Shown here piece by piece: positions 16,620-24,975 of a stretch of 64,000 nt of DNA. Origin of the DNA: Streptomyces pacificus. GTDB taxonomy: Bacteria > Actinomycetota > Actinomycetes > Streptomycetales > Streptomycetaceae. Both the position numbers and the translations under genes were made by a program. The notes below the pieces were generated by a model. The model was not told where the DNA came from. It searched no databases and saw only the letters and a list, made by a program, of their open reading frames with translations. Where the stretch lies: NCBI RefSeq assembly GCF_011766325.1, contig NZ_BLLG01000010.1, positions 186,001 to 250,000 on the forward strand. Reading direction: 5' to 3'. Numbering within the stretch: the first letter of the stretch is position 1; each line of letters begins with the position of its first letter.

Positions 16620-17000
16620 CGGTACGCCGACCGGTCGGTGGCGATGGCTCCCCTGATCGGTCGCGGTTCGGAGCCGGCGGCTCTGGTGATCCGCGCGGGC
16701 GGACTGCTGGAGTCGCTGACGGGGCTGTTCGGGGCCGTGTGGCGGGAGGGCCTGCCGTTGAAGCCCGGGCGGGTGCGGCGATGCGGCGGAGCACGGGCCC
16801 GCCGGGCCGGATGCGACGGATCTGGAGATCCTGTCCCTGCTGCTCGCCGGCCTCACCGACGCGAGCGTCGCCAAGCAGCTCGAACTCGGGCTCCGCACGG
16901 TCCAGCGACGGGTGAAGGGCCTCATGGAAATGGCCGGCGTGACGACCAGGCTCCGGCTCGGGTGGCATGCGTACGACAGGGGATGGGTGCAACAGCGGGA
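16620..17000 (+). pseudogene. Remnant of a LuxR-type regulator
   Basis: Two pieces of one family occur in different frames. The first, near 16623-16760, reads YADRSVAMAPLIGRGSEPAA and continues to GLFGAVWREGLPL, the effector-domain end of the TrmB-like LuxR regulators common in streptomycetes. The second, from about 16819, is an HTH_LuxR domain: DLEILSLLLAGLTDASVAKQ, then LGLRTVQRRVKGLMEMAGVT. A stop at 16759-16761 blocks the second frame, so a frameshift separates them, and the 5' half of the gene is missing. No stop follows GWHAYDRGW as it does in intact members. Confidence 0.7.
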
Positions 17001-17062
17001 ACACCCGCAGGCGGCGGGGTTCCGGGGGCCGGGCGAAGGGCCCCCGGAACGCCCTGGAGAGG

Positions 17063-18370
17063 TCAGCGCAGCCGGCCGCCCCGCTTCGCCTCGCCCGCCG
17101 CACGGCCCTCCGCGTGCTTGCGCTTCCAGTCGCGGCGGATCTCCGCCCGCAGCCGGGCATCGGTCTTGGCGACGATGCGCTGGTTCTCGCGGACGAGCTT
17201 GCGGTAGCTGTCCAGCCGGCGTTCCGGCAGCGACCCGTCGGCGAGCGCAGCGAGCACGGCGCAGTCCGGCTCCGCCTCATGGGCGCAGTCGTGGAAACGG
17301 CAGTCCTGGGCCAGGCTCTCGATCTCCGAGAAGACCTCCCCCACCCCCGTGCCGGCGTCGAAGAGTCCGACGCCCCGCAGGCCCGGGGTGTCGATGAGCA
17401 CACCGCCGCCGGGGAGGACGAGGAGGTTCCGGGTCGTCGTGGTGTGACGGCCCTTCCCGTCCGCGTCACGCGTGGACCGCACCTCCATGGCGTCCTCGCC
17501 GAGCAGCGTGTTCGCCAGGGTGGACTTGCCCGCTCCGGAGACGCCGAGCAGCACGCTCGTACCGCCGGAGACGACCGCCGCCAGGACCTCCGTGCCCTCC
17601 CCGGTCAGCGAGCTGACCGGCAGTACCTGGACGCCGGGCGCCGTGGTCTCCACGTCCTGCACCAGGGACGACAGGGTGGTCGGGTCCGGCACAAGATCGG
17701 CCTTGGTGAGGACGACGAGGGGCTGCGCGCCGCTCTCCCAGGCCAGTGCCAGGAAGCGTTCGATCCGCCCCAGGTCGAGGGCTACGGCGAGCGAGACCGC
17801 GATGACCGCGTGGTCGACGTTGGCGGCGAGGATCTGCCCCTCGGAGCGGCGGGACGAGGTGGAGCGGACGAAGGCGGTGCGCCGCGGCAGACAGGCCCGC
17901 ACATACCGGGGGGTGCCGCCCTCCGGATCGACGGCCGCCCAGTCGCCGGTGCAGATCACGCGCAGCGGGTCGTGCGGCGTGACGAACGCCGTGTCGGCGT
18001 GCACGGTTCCGGCCTCGGTGACGACATCGCACCGGCCCCGGTCGACCCGTACGACCCGCCCTGGCACCAGGCCGCTTTGGGCGTAGGGCGTGAAAGCGGC
18101 CGCCAGGCCCTCGTCCCAGCCGTACGGGGCGAGCGGGTGCGGTGCCTCGGCGTCGGCGGATGCGCCGGACGCGCCGGGCGGGGAGAGCGCGCCGGGCGGG
18201 GAGAGCGGAGAGAGCGGGGAGAGCCGGGGCACCCCGGCGGGGGCGGCGGTGTCGTCTCGGGAGGAGCGAGGCGGGGAAGAGGAGGGTGATGCGGAGTGTG
18301 GCGACGAGGGGGACGACAAGGAGGACGACGAATGCGACGACGAGGGGAGAGACAAGGGGGAACCCTTCAC
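17063..18370 (-). CDS. rsgA: Ribosome small subunit-dependent GTPase A
   Basis: 435 aa, a circularly permuted GTPase that assists late 30S maturation. G4 TKAD is at about residue 225, G1 GVSGAGKST near 273, and G3 DTPG near 325, in the permuted G4-G1-G3 order of YjeQ/RsgA. The C-terminal zinc site includes CRFHDCAHEAEPDC. An OB-fold region precedes (RVVRVDRGRCDVVTEAG). The first 70 residues are Ser/Pro-rich low complexity; GTG 18370 has no clear ribosome binding site, so a later start is possible. A 23-codon ORF with a strong ribosome binding site ends 52 bp upstream. Confidence 0.93.
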   Translation of the reverse strand: MKGSPLSLPSSSHSSSSLSSPSSPHSASPSSSPPRSSRDDTAAPAGVPRLSPLSPLSPPGALSPPGASGASADAEAPHPLAPYGWDEGLAAAFTPYAQSGLVPGRVVRVDRGRCDVVTEAGTVHADTAFVTPHDPLRVICTGDWAAVDPEGGTPRYVRACLPRRTAFVRSTSSRRSEGQILAANVDHAVIAVSLAVALDLGRIERFLALAWESGAQPLVVLTKADLVPDPTTLSSLVQDVETTAPGVQVLPVSSLTGEGTEVLAAVVSGGTSVLLGVSGAGKSTLANTLLGEDAMEVRSTRDADGKGRHTTTTRNLLVLPGGGVLIDTPGLRGVGLFDAGTGVGEVFSEIESLAQDCRFHDCAHEAEPDCAVLAALADGSLPERRLDSYRKLVRENQRIVAKTDARLRAEIRRDWKRKHAEGRAAGEAKRGGRLR

Positions 18371-18422
18371 ACGGGTGGCCCCGGCCCCGCGTGCGCACAG
18401 GCACGCGGAGGGAAGGATCGGA

Positions 18423-18494
18423 TCAGCCGGCGACCACGGAAACGGGAGTGATGAGCTTCTGGTCCGGGGCAGCGCCCGGCGCGGTGACCGTCAT
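18423..18494 (-). CDS. Small ORF (23 aa) upstream of rsgA, unknown
   Basis: ATG 18494 follows GGAGGTGAGGACTTG, a near-ideal Shine-Dalgarno sequence on the minus strand. The peptide starts MTVTAPGAAPDQK and ends LITPVSVVAG. It could be a leader peptide for rsgA, a free-standing microprotein or a small precursor peptide; no modification enzyme is adjacent. The same frame is open further upstream (MHEYRGTHGGEDL precedes), but the ribosome binding site favours the short form. The evidence is only the ribosome binding site and an intact short frame. Confidence 0.45.
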   Translation of the reverse strand: MTVTAPGAAPDQKLITPVSVVAG

Positions 18495-18788
18495 CAAGTC
18501 CTCACCTCCGTGTGTACCTCGGTACTCGTGCATGGTCCGTGCCGTGCCTCGCGCACGGCGGCGAGGCCACATTAGCCGCTTGCCCCCGGAGCGTGCCACC
18601 GCATTGAACGATGCGCTGCCGGCGTAGGTGCCGACGCACCGCCGACGCGATTTCGCGGGCCCCGGCAGGTCTGCGCCGGTCCCCCGCTGCGGTGGCGACC
18701 GACCCGATTCTGTTGAAGGGTGTCAGGAAGCGGCCGGCTGTCCCCGCCCCGCCCCGCCCCGGGATGAACACGAATGAGGTGAACGGCC

Positions 18789-19580
18789 TTGGCGAGCACT
18801 TCACCCGGGGTGCCGGGCACACCGTGCTGGGTGAGCCTGGCGACGCGGGACATTCGGGCCGCACAGGACTTCTACGGAGCCGTCTTCGGCTGGGTGTTCG
18901 GACCCGACAGCCGGACGGAGGGACATGTGGTCGCCCACGCGGACGGCGAACCCGTCGCCGGTCTTGTGGAGTCCGCGCAGAGCATGGGGGTGCGGCTGCC
19001 GGTCGACTGGACGGCGTACTTCGTCGCCGACGGCGCCGACGCGGCGGCGGCACGCGTGCGGGAGCGGGGCGGGACGGTCGCCGTGGGCCCGCTGGCCTTC
19101 GGCCGGGGAAGGACGGCCTGGGCCGCCGATCCGCTGGACGCGGCCTTCGGCATCTGGGAGGGGCCGACCGCACCGGGGTGGCAGGCCGGGCGGGGAACGG
19201 GTGCCGTGGCCTGGCTGGAGTTGCACACGCGGGACCCGTTCGCGTCCGCGCTGTTCTACGGCGGTGTGTTCGAGTGGGACGCCCATCCGGACGTCATCGA
19301 TGTGCGCTACGAGCACGACCGGGTGATGCTGCGCTCCGGCGGCCGTACGGTGGCGGGAATGTACGGCGGTGTCCCTGACTCCGTCGATGCGGCGATCCGC
19401 CCCCAGTGGCACGTCCACTTCTGCCGGGACGACGTGGACGACGCCGCGGCCCGGGCGGCCGAAGCGTACGGAACCGTCGTGGCCCCCCCGCAGGACACTC
19501 CGCTCGGGCGGACGGCGACGATCCGTGATCCCGAAGGCGGGCTGTTCCATCTGTCCTCCATCGAGGAGGGGACTTCCTGA
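18789..19580 (+). CDS. VOC-family protein with two glyoxalase-like domains
   Basis: 263 aa. Domain 1 (residues about 8-125) begins PCWVSLATRDIRAAQDFYGA with VFGWVF. Domain 2 (about 135-255) begins AWLELHTRDPFASALFYGGV with FEWD and ends IRDPEGGLFHLSS. These match the tandem VOC proteins of the 27-kDa-antigen/hydroxylase-like group common in actinobacteria. The metal ligands and substrate cannot be settled. The start appears to be TTG 18789 after GAGGTGA. Convergent with the downstream P450 gene. Confidence 0.85.
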   Translation: MASTSPGVPGTPCWVSLATRDIRAAQDFYGAVFGWVFGPDSRTEGHVVAHADGEPVAGLVESAQSMGVRLPVDWTAYFVADGADAAAARVRERGGTVAVGPLAFGRGRTAWAADPLDAAFGIWEGPTAPGWQAGRGTGAVAWLELHTRDPFASALFYGGVFEWDAHPDVIDVRYEHDRVMLRSGGRTVAGMYGGVPDSVDAAIRPQWHVHFCRDDVDDAAARAAEAYGTVVAPPQDTPLGRTATIRDPEGGLFHLSSIEEGTS

Positions 19581-20212
19581 GCCACCCGGGCGCCGGCCGC
19601 CGGTCGCCTGCGGGCAGGTACCCCCGAACACCTGCCCCGGAACACCTGCCCCCTCCCCGGGACACCTCCACCGGCCCGCCCGGCCGTTCGCCCGGCCCGC
19701 CCGCCTCAGCCGGTCGCCCCCAGCCGCCCGCCCGGGGTCCACGCGGCGGCCCCGTCTGCCGGAAGGGCGGCGGACGGGGCCGTGCGTGGGGGCGGACGGG
19801 GGTGCCGCCCCCTTCGCGGGGGACACTCGCCGACTCCGGGTACCCGGGGTGTACGCGTTCATGCGCGGGCCACCCGGGCCCGACGCCGCACCGCGCGATC
19901 CCTCCCGCCGCCACCGGCCGGGCTCAGCGAGCACCCGGATCGGCACCCGGATCGAACGCCGTCACCACACGGTCCCGTTCCACCCAGGAGCCGCAGGGCC
20001 GGAAGCCGGCACCCCGGGCGCGGTCCCAGTGGGCCCGACGCGGTCCCCCGCCCGCTGTGCCCCCGGCCGGGCCCCCGGCCGGGCCCCCGCCGCCGGCGGC
20101 GGGGGCCCGGCCTCCGGCGGTGGGCGACGAGGGTCGGCACCGCCGTCACGGCTGCCAGTTCCTCGGTGTCCGGAGCACCCGTACGATGCGCGGATCCGCG
20201 TCCACGACGGCC
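19581..20212. other. Convergent intergenic region
   Basis: No gene is supported in 632 bp. The region is very GC-rich, with the 36-bp palindrome at 20077-20112 and a partial copy of its arm at 20061-20075. Confidence 0.6.
20077..20112. terminator. Perfect 36-bp all-GC palindrome, probable bidirectional terminator
   Basis: GGCCGGGCCCCCGCCGCC (20077-20094) is followed directly by its exact complement (20095-20112). It lies between the convergent VOC and P450 genes, 100 bp from the P450 stop. Confidence 0.65.
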
Positions 20213-21460
20213 TCACCAACTCACCGGGAGGGACCTCGGCCCCCGGATCAGCGCGCCCCGCTGCCAGGCGATCTCCTCCGGGGGAACCGCGAGAGCCAGC
20301 CTCGGAAAGCGCCGCAGCAGCGTCGCGAGCATCACCTCGGACTCCATCCGCGCCAGCATGGGGCCCACGCAGTGGTGCGGGCCGAACCCGAACGACAGAT
20401 GCGGTACCGGGGGGCGGTCGAAGTCCAGTGTGTGGGGGTCGGGGAAGGCCTCGGGGTCCCGGTTCGCGGCCAGATACGAGCAGTAGACCGCCTCACCGGC
20501 CCTGATGTGCACGCCGCCGACCTCGACGTCCTCGGTGGCGATCCTCGGCAGGCCGACCCCGTTGCGGTGCGGGATGTACCGCAGCAGTTCCTCGACCGCC
20601 CGCGGCAGCAGCCCGGGCTCGGCGCGCAGCCGGGCCAGTTGCTCCGGACGGGTGAGAACGGCGTACACCATGTTCGCGCTGTTGTTGCGGACCGCGTGCG
20701 CCCCGCTCACCAGGATCGCCGTCGCCATCGACAGCGCCTCGTCGCCGCTGATCTCCCCGTCGGACACGGCGGCCGCCAGCACACCGGCCAGGTCGTCCGC
20801 GGGCTGCGCGCGCCTCTGGGCGAGGAGGGCTTCGACGACCTCGCGGACCGACGCCCTGCCCTGCTGGCTGCGGGCCGGGGCCGGGGCCGGCGTCATGATG
20901 ACGTCCGTCCAGTGGACCATCCGGGTGCGGGCGTCCCCGGGCAGCCCCAGCAGGTCGCCGACCACGGACAGCGGGAACGGCCCGTGCAGATGGTGCACGA
21001 GATCGGCCGGCGGCCCGTGCCGCTCCATCTCGTCCAGCAGTCCGTCCGCGGTCCGCTGGGCCAGGGGCCTCAGCCGCTCCATTCCGGCGCCGGTGAAGGC
21101 GCGGGCGACGACCCGGCGCATGGTCGTCAGACGCGGCGGGTCCGTGTAGTTGAGGGAGGCGTGCAGGGCGGCGATGGCATGAGGGGAGCCGCTGGTCACG
21201 TTGCGGCCGGCGAGGGCCCGGCGGCTGAACCGGGGGTCCGAAGCGACCGATCTGACGTCGTCGTGGCGCGTCACGAGCCAGGCGGTGCCCTCACCGTACG
21301 GCAGCCTGATGCGCGCCACCGGCTCCTCTCGGAGGACCGCGGTCAGGAACGGGTCGAAGTCCAGGGCCCTCAGGTCCCGCAGATCCCAGTGGCGAACGCA
21401 CTCGCCCCCCGGCGGGCCGGGTTCGGCCGCGGCGGGCGTCCCCGGTTCTGGCGGCTTCAC
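20213..21460 (-). CDS. Cytochrome P450, CYP158A-like
   Basis: 415 aa from GTG 21460 after GGGAG. The haem loop is FGFGPHHCVGPMLAR, the ExxR motif is EELLRYIPHR, and the I helix reads VSGAHAVRNNSAN. The I-helix threonine used by most P450s is Ala here, a feature reported for S. coelicolor CYP158A2. CYP158A enzymes couple two flaviolin molecules. The gene is divergent from rppA, whose product is the flaviolin precursor, and it is a paralogue of the P450 at 22982. It shares SYLAANRDPE, IPHRNGVGL and ALIRGP with that protein. Flaviolin coupling is inferred. Needs ferredoxin partners encoded elsewhere. Confidence 0.93.
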   Translation of the reverse strand: MKPPEPGTPAAAEPGPPGGECVRHWDLRDLRALDFDPFLTAVLREEPVARIRLPYGEGTAWLVTRHDDVRSVASDPRFSRRALAGRNVTSGSPHAIAALHASLNYTDPPRLTTMRRVVARAFTGAGMERLRPLAQRTADGLLDEMERHGPPADLVHHLHGPFPLSVVGDLLGLPGDARTRMVHWTDVIMTPAPAPARSQQGRASVREVVEALLAQRRAQPADDLAGVLAAAVSDGEISGDEALSMATAILVSGAHAVRNNSANMVYAVLTRPEQLARLRAEPGLLPRAVEELLRYIPHRNGVGLPRIATEDVEVGGVHIRAGEAVYCSYLAANRDPEAFPDPHTLDFDRPPVPHLSFGFGPHHCVGPMLARMESEVMLATLLRRFPRLALAVPPEEIAWQRGALIRGPRSLPVSW

Positions 21461-21468
21461 GTGCGGCT

Positions 21469-21520
21469 CCCGTCGTCGGCACCCGTCGTCGGCGCCCGTC
21501 GTCGGCGCCCGTCGTCGGCG
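21469..21520. repeat. Tandem array, 4 x 13 bp
   Basis: CCCGTCGTCGGCG repeats four times without gaps (the first copy ends in A). The array begins 9 bp upstream of the P450 GTG and overlaps its ribosome binding region. Confidence 0.95.
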
Positions 21521-21623
21521 CCCGATGCCGCCGCGGCACCTGGTGACGCCGGGCGAACGGAGCGGGCGGCGTTCCGCGTCGAGGCCATCCCTTCCCTGCC
21601 TCCGTGCGATCGGGACGCCGCCG

Positions 21624-21816
21624 GTCCGCCGCCACCCGGGCGGACCAGCCCGTCGTCCGCGCCGCCGCAGCGCGCCGTCCGCCGCCACCCGGGCGGACGA
21701 GCCCTTCGTCCAGCGCAGCCCCGGGAGGGTGCCGGTCCGCCGCCACCCGGGCGGACCGGCCCCCGCCGTCCAGCGCACCGCCGGGAAGGCGCCCGTCCGC
21801 CGTCACCCGGACGGAC
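21624..21816. repeat. Four spaced palindromic 22-bp repeats upstream of rppA
   Basis: Copies at 21624-21645, 21677-21698, 21735-21756 and 21795-21816. The first three are identical: GTCCGCC, then GCCACCC, then GGGCGGAC. The fourth differs at two positions. Arms GTCCGCC/GGCGGAC are inverted repeats. Starts are 53, 58 and 60 bp apart, and CCAGCGCA-type sequence recurs between the later copies. The last copy ends 86 bp before the rppA ATG. Confidence 0.9.
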
Positions 21817-21902
21817 CAGCCACGGGGGCTTTCCTCGGCGGGCGCGAACGGGTGACGTCCCGGATCCTTTGGGAGGGGAACGCGAGAGAAGGGCGCACCA
21901 TC

Positions 21903-22979
21903 ATGGCCACTCTGTGCCGACCGGCGGTGTCCGTACCCGAACACGTGATCACCATGGAGCAGACCCTGGACCTGGCGCGGACCGTCCACGCGGACCATCC
22001 ACAACTGGACCTGGCACTGCGCCTGATCCGGAGCACCGGGGTGGAGAAGCGGCATCTGCTGCAACCGATCGAGGAGACACTGAGGCATCCCGGATTCGAA
22101 CACCGCAACGCCGTCTACGAGTCCGAGGCGAAGGCCCGGGTGCCGGCCGTGGTCGAGCGTGCGCTCACCGACGCCGAGCTCAGGCCCGTCGACATCGACG
22201 TGATCATCTATGTGTCGTGCACCGGCTTCATGATGCCGTCGCTCACCGCCTGGCTGATCAATTCCATGGGCTTCCGCACGGACGCGCGCCAGGTGCCGAT
22301 CGCCCAGCTCGGCTGTGCGGCCGGCGGGGCGGCGGTCAACCGGGCCCATGACTTCTGCACGGCGTACCCGGAGGCCAACGCCCTCGTGGTGGCCTGCGAG
22401 TTCTGCTCGCTGTGCTACCAGCCGACCGATCTGGACGTCGGCAACCTGCTGTCCAACGGGCTCTTCGGGGACGGGCTCGCCGCCGCAGTGGTGCGCGGCC
22501 GCGGCGGGCGCGGTGTCGTCCTGGAGCGCAACGGCTCCTATCTCGTCCGGGACACCGAGGACTGGATCGCCTACGACGTGCGCTCCACCGGCTTCCATTT
22601 CAGGCTGGACCGGCGGGTTCCCGGCACCATGGAACCGCTGGCGCCGGCGCTCAGGTCACTCGCAGCCGAACACGGCTGGGACGCCGCCGCGCTGGACTTC
22701 TACATCGTCCACGCGGGCGGTCCGCGCATCCTCGACGATCTGGGGAAGTACCTGGGGGTGCCCCGCGAGGCGTTCCGGTTCAGCCGGGCCACGCTCACCC
22801 AGTACGGGAACATAGCCAGCGCCGTCGTCCTCGACGCCCTGCGCAGGCTGTTCGACGAGGGCTCGACCCGGCACTCCGCGCGCGGCATCCTCGCCGGCTT
22901 CGGCCCCGGCATCACCGCCGAAATGAGCCTGGGCCGCTGGACCGAGGCCGATGTGCCGGCCCCCGCCGGGAGGTGCTGA
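21903..22979 (+). CDS. rppA: Type III polyketide synthase, 1,3,6,8-tetrahydroxynaphthalene synthase
   Basis: 358 aa. It condenses five malonyl-CoA into tetrahydroxynaphthalene, the precursor of flaviolin and HPQ-type melanin. The catalytic triad falls at C138 (AQLGCAAGG), H270 (YIVHAGG) and N303 (QYGNIAS), the same numbering as in the S. coelicolor enzyme. C106 (YVSCTGFM), a residue implicated in malonyl starter handling, is also present. ATG 21903 follows AGAAGGG. The downstream P450 starts 3 nt after its stop, so rppA, P450 and cupin form one operon. Confidence 0.96.
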   Translation: MATLCRPAVSVPEHVITMEQTLDLARTVHADHPQLDLALRLIRSTGVEKRHLLQPIEETLRHPGFEHRNAVYESEAKARVPAVVERALTDAELRPVDIDVIIYVSCTGFMMPSLTAWLINSMGFRTDARQVPIAQLGCAAGGAAVNRAHDFCTAYPEANALVVACEFCSLCYQPTDLDVGNLLSNGLFGDGLAAAVVRGRGGRGVVLERNGSYLVRDTEDWIAYDVRSTGFHFRLDRRVPGTMEPLAPALRSLAAEHGWDAAALDFYIVHAGGPRILDDLGKYLGVPREAFRFSRATLTQYGNIASAVVLDALRRLFDEGSTRHSARGILAGFGPGITAEMSLGRWTEADVPAPAGRC

Positions 22980-22981
22980 CC

Positions 22982-24418
22982 ATGCGGGACGAGGCTTCCG
23001 CCAGGATGATGCGGGCACCGGCCGCGACCGGGCCGGGGCCGGCCGCGCCGGAAACAACTGCGCCGGGGACGACCGCGCCGGGAGCCGAGGGACCGAGAGC
23101 CGACGAGCAGGGGACCACCGTGCCGGGAGCCGGCGCTCCCGGAACCCGCGAGCCGAGCCCCACCGCGCCGGAGGCCGGCGCTCCGGGAACCCGCGAGCCG
23201 GGTCCCAGCACGCCGGGAACGTCCGGGCCGCTTCCCCCGGTCCGCTTCTGGCCGGTACGGGACCTGGCCGGCGTGGAGTTCGACCCGGACCTGGCGGCGC
23301 TGATGCGGGAGGGACCGGTGACCCGGATCAGGCTGCCCCACGGCGAGGGATGGGCCTGGCTGGTGTCGCGCCACGAGGACGTGCGGACGGTGACGAACGA
23401 CCCGCGCCTCAGCCGCAGGGCGGTCGCCGGCAGCGATGTCACGCGGCTCGCACCGCACTTCATCCCGGTGGACGGGGCCGTCGGCTTCGAGGACCCGCCC
23501 GACCACACCCGGCTGCGCCGTGCCGTCGCCCCCGCGTTCACCGGTGGCGGCGTGGAGCGGCTGCGCGAGCGTGCCCGGGCCCTGCTCGACGCACTCGTCG
23601 ACGGGGTCCTGCGCGACGGGCCGCCGGCCGATCTCGTCGCACGGGTCCTCGCGCCGTTCCCGCTGGCCGTCGTCTGCGAACTGATGGGCGTACCCGCCGA
23701 TGACCGCCCGGCGGTGCACGAATGGACCTCGCTCATCCTGTCCTCTGCCGAGGGCGCCGAGCGCAGCGGGCGGGCCAGGGACGCGATGTGCGGCTACTTC
23801 GACCGGCTGCTGGCCGAGCGGCACGGCACCGGCGGCGAGGACGTGATCGGGCTGCTGTCGGCGGCCGTCGCCGACGGCGGGATCACCGGGGCCGAGGCCG
23901 TCGGACTGGCGCTGCTGATCCAGATCGGGGGTGAAGCGGTCACCAACAACACAGGGAACATGGCGTACATCCTGCTGACGAGGCCCGATCTGATGGACCG
24001 GCTGCGCAGGGAACCCGGGGTGCGGGCCACGGCCGTCGACGAACTGCTGCGCTGGATTCCGCACCGCAACGGGGTCGGGCTGTGCCGCATCGCGACGGAG
24101 GACCTGACCGTCGGCGGCCGGCGGATCCGGCGGGGCGAGGCCGTCTACGTCTCCTACCTCGCCGCCAACCGGGATCCGGAGGTCTTCGCCGACCCGGACG
24201 GGATCGTGCTGGACCGGAGCCCCAACCCCCATGTGGCGTTCGGCTACGGCCCGCACTACTGCGTCGGGGCACTGCTCGCCCGGCTGGAGACCGAGTTGCT
24301 GTTCTCCGCCCTGGTGGACCGCTTCCCGGGGATGCGCCTGGGCGTGCCGGCGGGGGAACTGCGCTGGCGGCCGGGTGCGTTGATCCGGGGGCCCGAGGGA
24401 CTTCCGGTGGTCTGGTGA
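22982..24418 (+). CDS. Cytochrome P450, CYP158A-like, with Pro/Ala-rich N-terminal extension
   Basis: 478 aa from ATG 22982 after GGGAGGTG. The P450 fold starts near residue 85 (LPPVRFWPVRDLAGVEFDP). The haem loop is FGYGPHYCVGALLAR, the ExxR motif is DELLRWIPHR, and the I helix reads QIGGEAVTNNTGN, again with Ala in the usual Thr position. The first 85 residues are Ala/Pro/Gly/Thr-rich with repeated GAPGTREP, and are absent from typical CYP158A proteins. A shorter start inside this segment is possible. It probably couples flaviolin or related naphthoquinones made through RppA and the cupin. Confidence 0.93.
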   Translation: MRDEASARMMRAPAATGPGPAAPETTAPGTTAPGAEGPRADEQGTTVPGAGAPGTREPSPTAPEAGAPGTREPGPSTPGTSGPLPPVRFWPVRDLAGVEFDPDLAALMREGPVTRIRLPHGEGWAWLVSRHEDVRTVTNDPRLSRRAVAGSDVTRLAPHFIPVDGAVGFEDPPDHTRLRRAVAPAFTGGGVERLRERARALLDALVDGVLRDGPPADLVARVLAPFPLAVVCELMGVPADDRPAVHEWTSLILSSAEGAERSGRARDAMCGYFDRLLAERHGTGGEDVIGLLSAAVADGGITGAEAVGLALLIQIGGEAVTNNTGNMAYILLTRPDLMDRLRREPGVRATAVDELLRWIPHRNGVGLCRIATEDLTVGGRRIRRGEAVYVSYLAANRDPEVFADPDGIVLDRSPNPHVAFGYGPHYCVGALLARLETELLFSALVDRFPGMRLGVPAGELRWRPGALIRGPEGLPVVW

Positions 24419-24975
24419 CCTCCCACGCCACGGCGCCGGAAGGCCCGTACAGCGCGTCGGCCGAGGGGCTGCTGGTGCCCCCGGGCCACGGTCGTACGCT
24501 GCGCGCGGCGGCGCAGGAGGTCACGTTCAAGGTCACCGGTGAGCACTCCCGGGTGTCGTCCAGCTTCGAGGTGGCCGTCCCTCCCGGATTCGACGTCGGG
24601 GCGCATGTGCACGCCCGCAGCGAGGAGCTGTTCTACGTGCTCGAGGGCGAGCTGGAGATGCTCGCCTTCGAGCCCCGGGTGCGCACGGGCGGCGACTGGC
24701 GGGGCTGGGAGTCCCCGACCGGCGCACGCCCGGTGCGGGCGGGCCCGGGCACGGTCGTCGTCGTACCGCCCGGCTGCCCGCACGCGTTCGCCAACCGGAC
24801 GGGCAAGCCGGCGAGGATGTTCTTCCAGGCCTCCCCGCCGCCCGGCCACGAGCGGTACTTCGAGGAGCTGATCGGCATCCTGGACAGGGCCGGCCCGCCC
24901 GACGCCGCGGCGATCGCCGAACTCCGGGCCCGCTACGACATCGAGCAGCTCACGCCCCTGCGTCACGGCCCCTGA
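24415..24975 (+). CDS. Cupin-domain protein, probable quinone-forming monooxygenase (MomA-like)
   Basis: 186 aa from GTG 24415, which overlaps the P450 stop by 4 bp (GTGA). The cupin metal site is visible: HVHARSEELFYVLEGELE supplies the His/Glu ligands and GCPHAFANR the third histidine. Cupin proteins in rppA operons are reported to oxidise tetrahydroxynaphthalene to flaviolin; that role fits but is inferred from position. Its 3' end overlaps the convergent small gene by 13 nt. Confidence 0.88.
   Translation: MTSHATAPEGPYSASAEGLLVPPGHGRTLRAAAQEVTFKVTGEHSRVSSSFEVAVPPGFDVGAHVHARSEELFYVLEGELEMLAFEPRVRTGGDWRGWESPTGARPVRAGPGTVVVVPPGCPHAFANRTGKPARMFFQASPPPGHERYFEELIGILDRAGPPDAAAIAELRARYDIEQLTPLRHGP

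Larger units (their letters stand above)
21461..21902. promoter_or_regulatory. Divergent P450/rppA intergenic region with repeat arrays
   Basis: This 442-bp region separates the two divergent transcription units. It contains the 4 x 13-bp array and four palindromic 22-bp repeats. No gene is supported in it. It should contain both promoters. Confidence 0.7.

Noticed and set aside
21624..21816. Repeats before rppA as a CRISPR array
   Set aside because: Only four copies, palindromic 22-bp repeats, spacers that themselves share sequence, and no cas genes.
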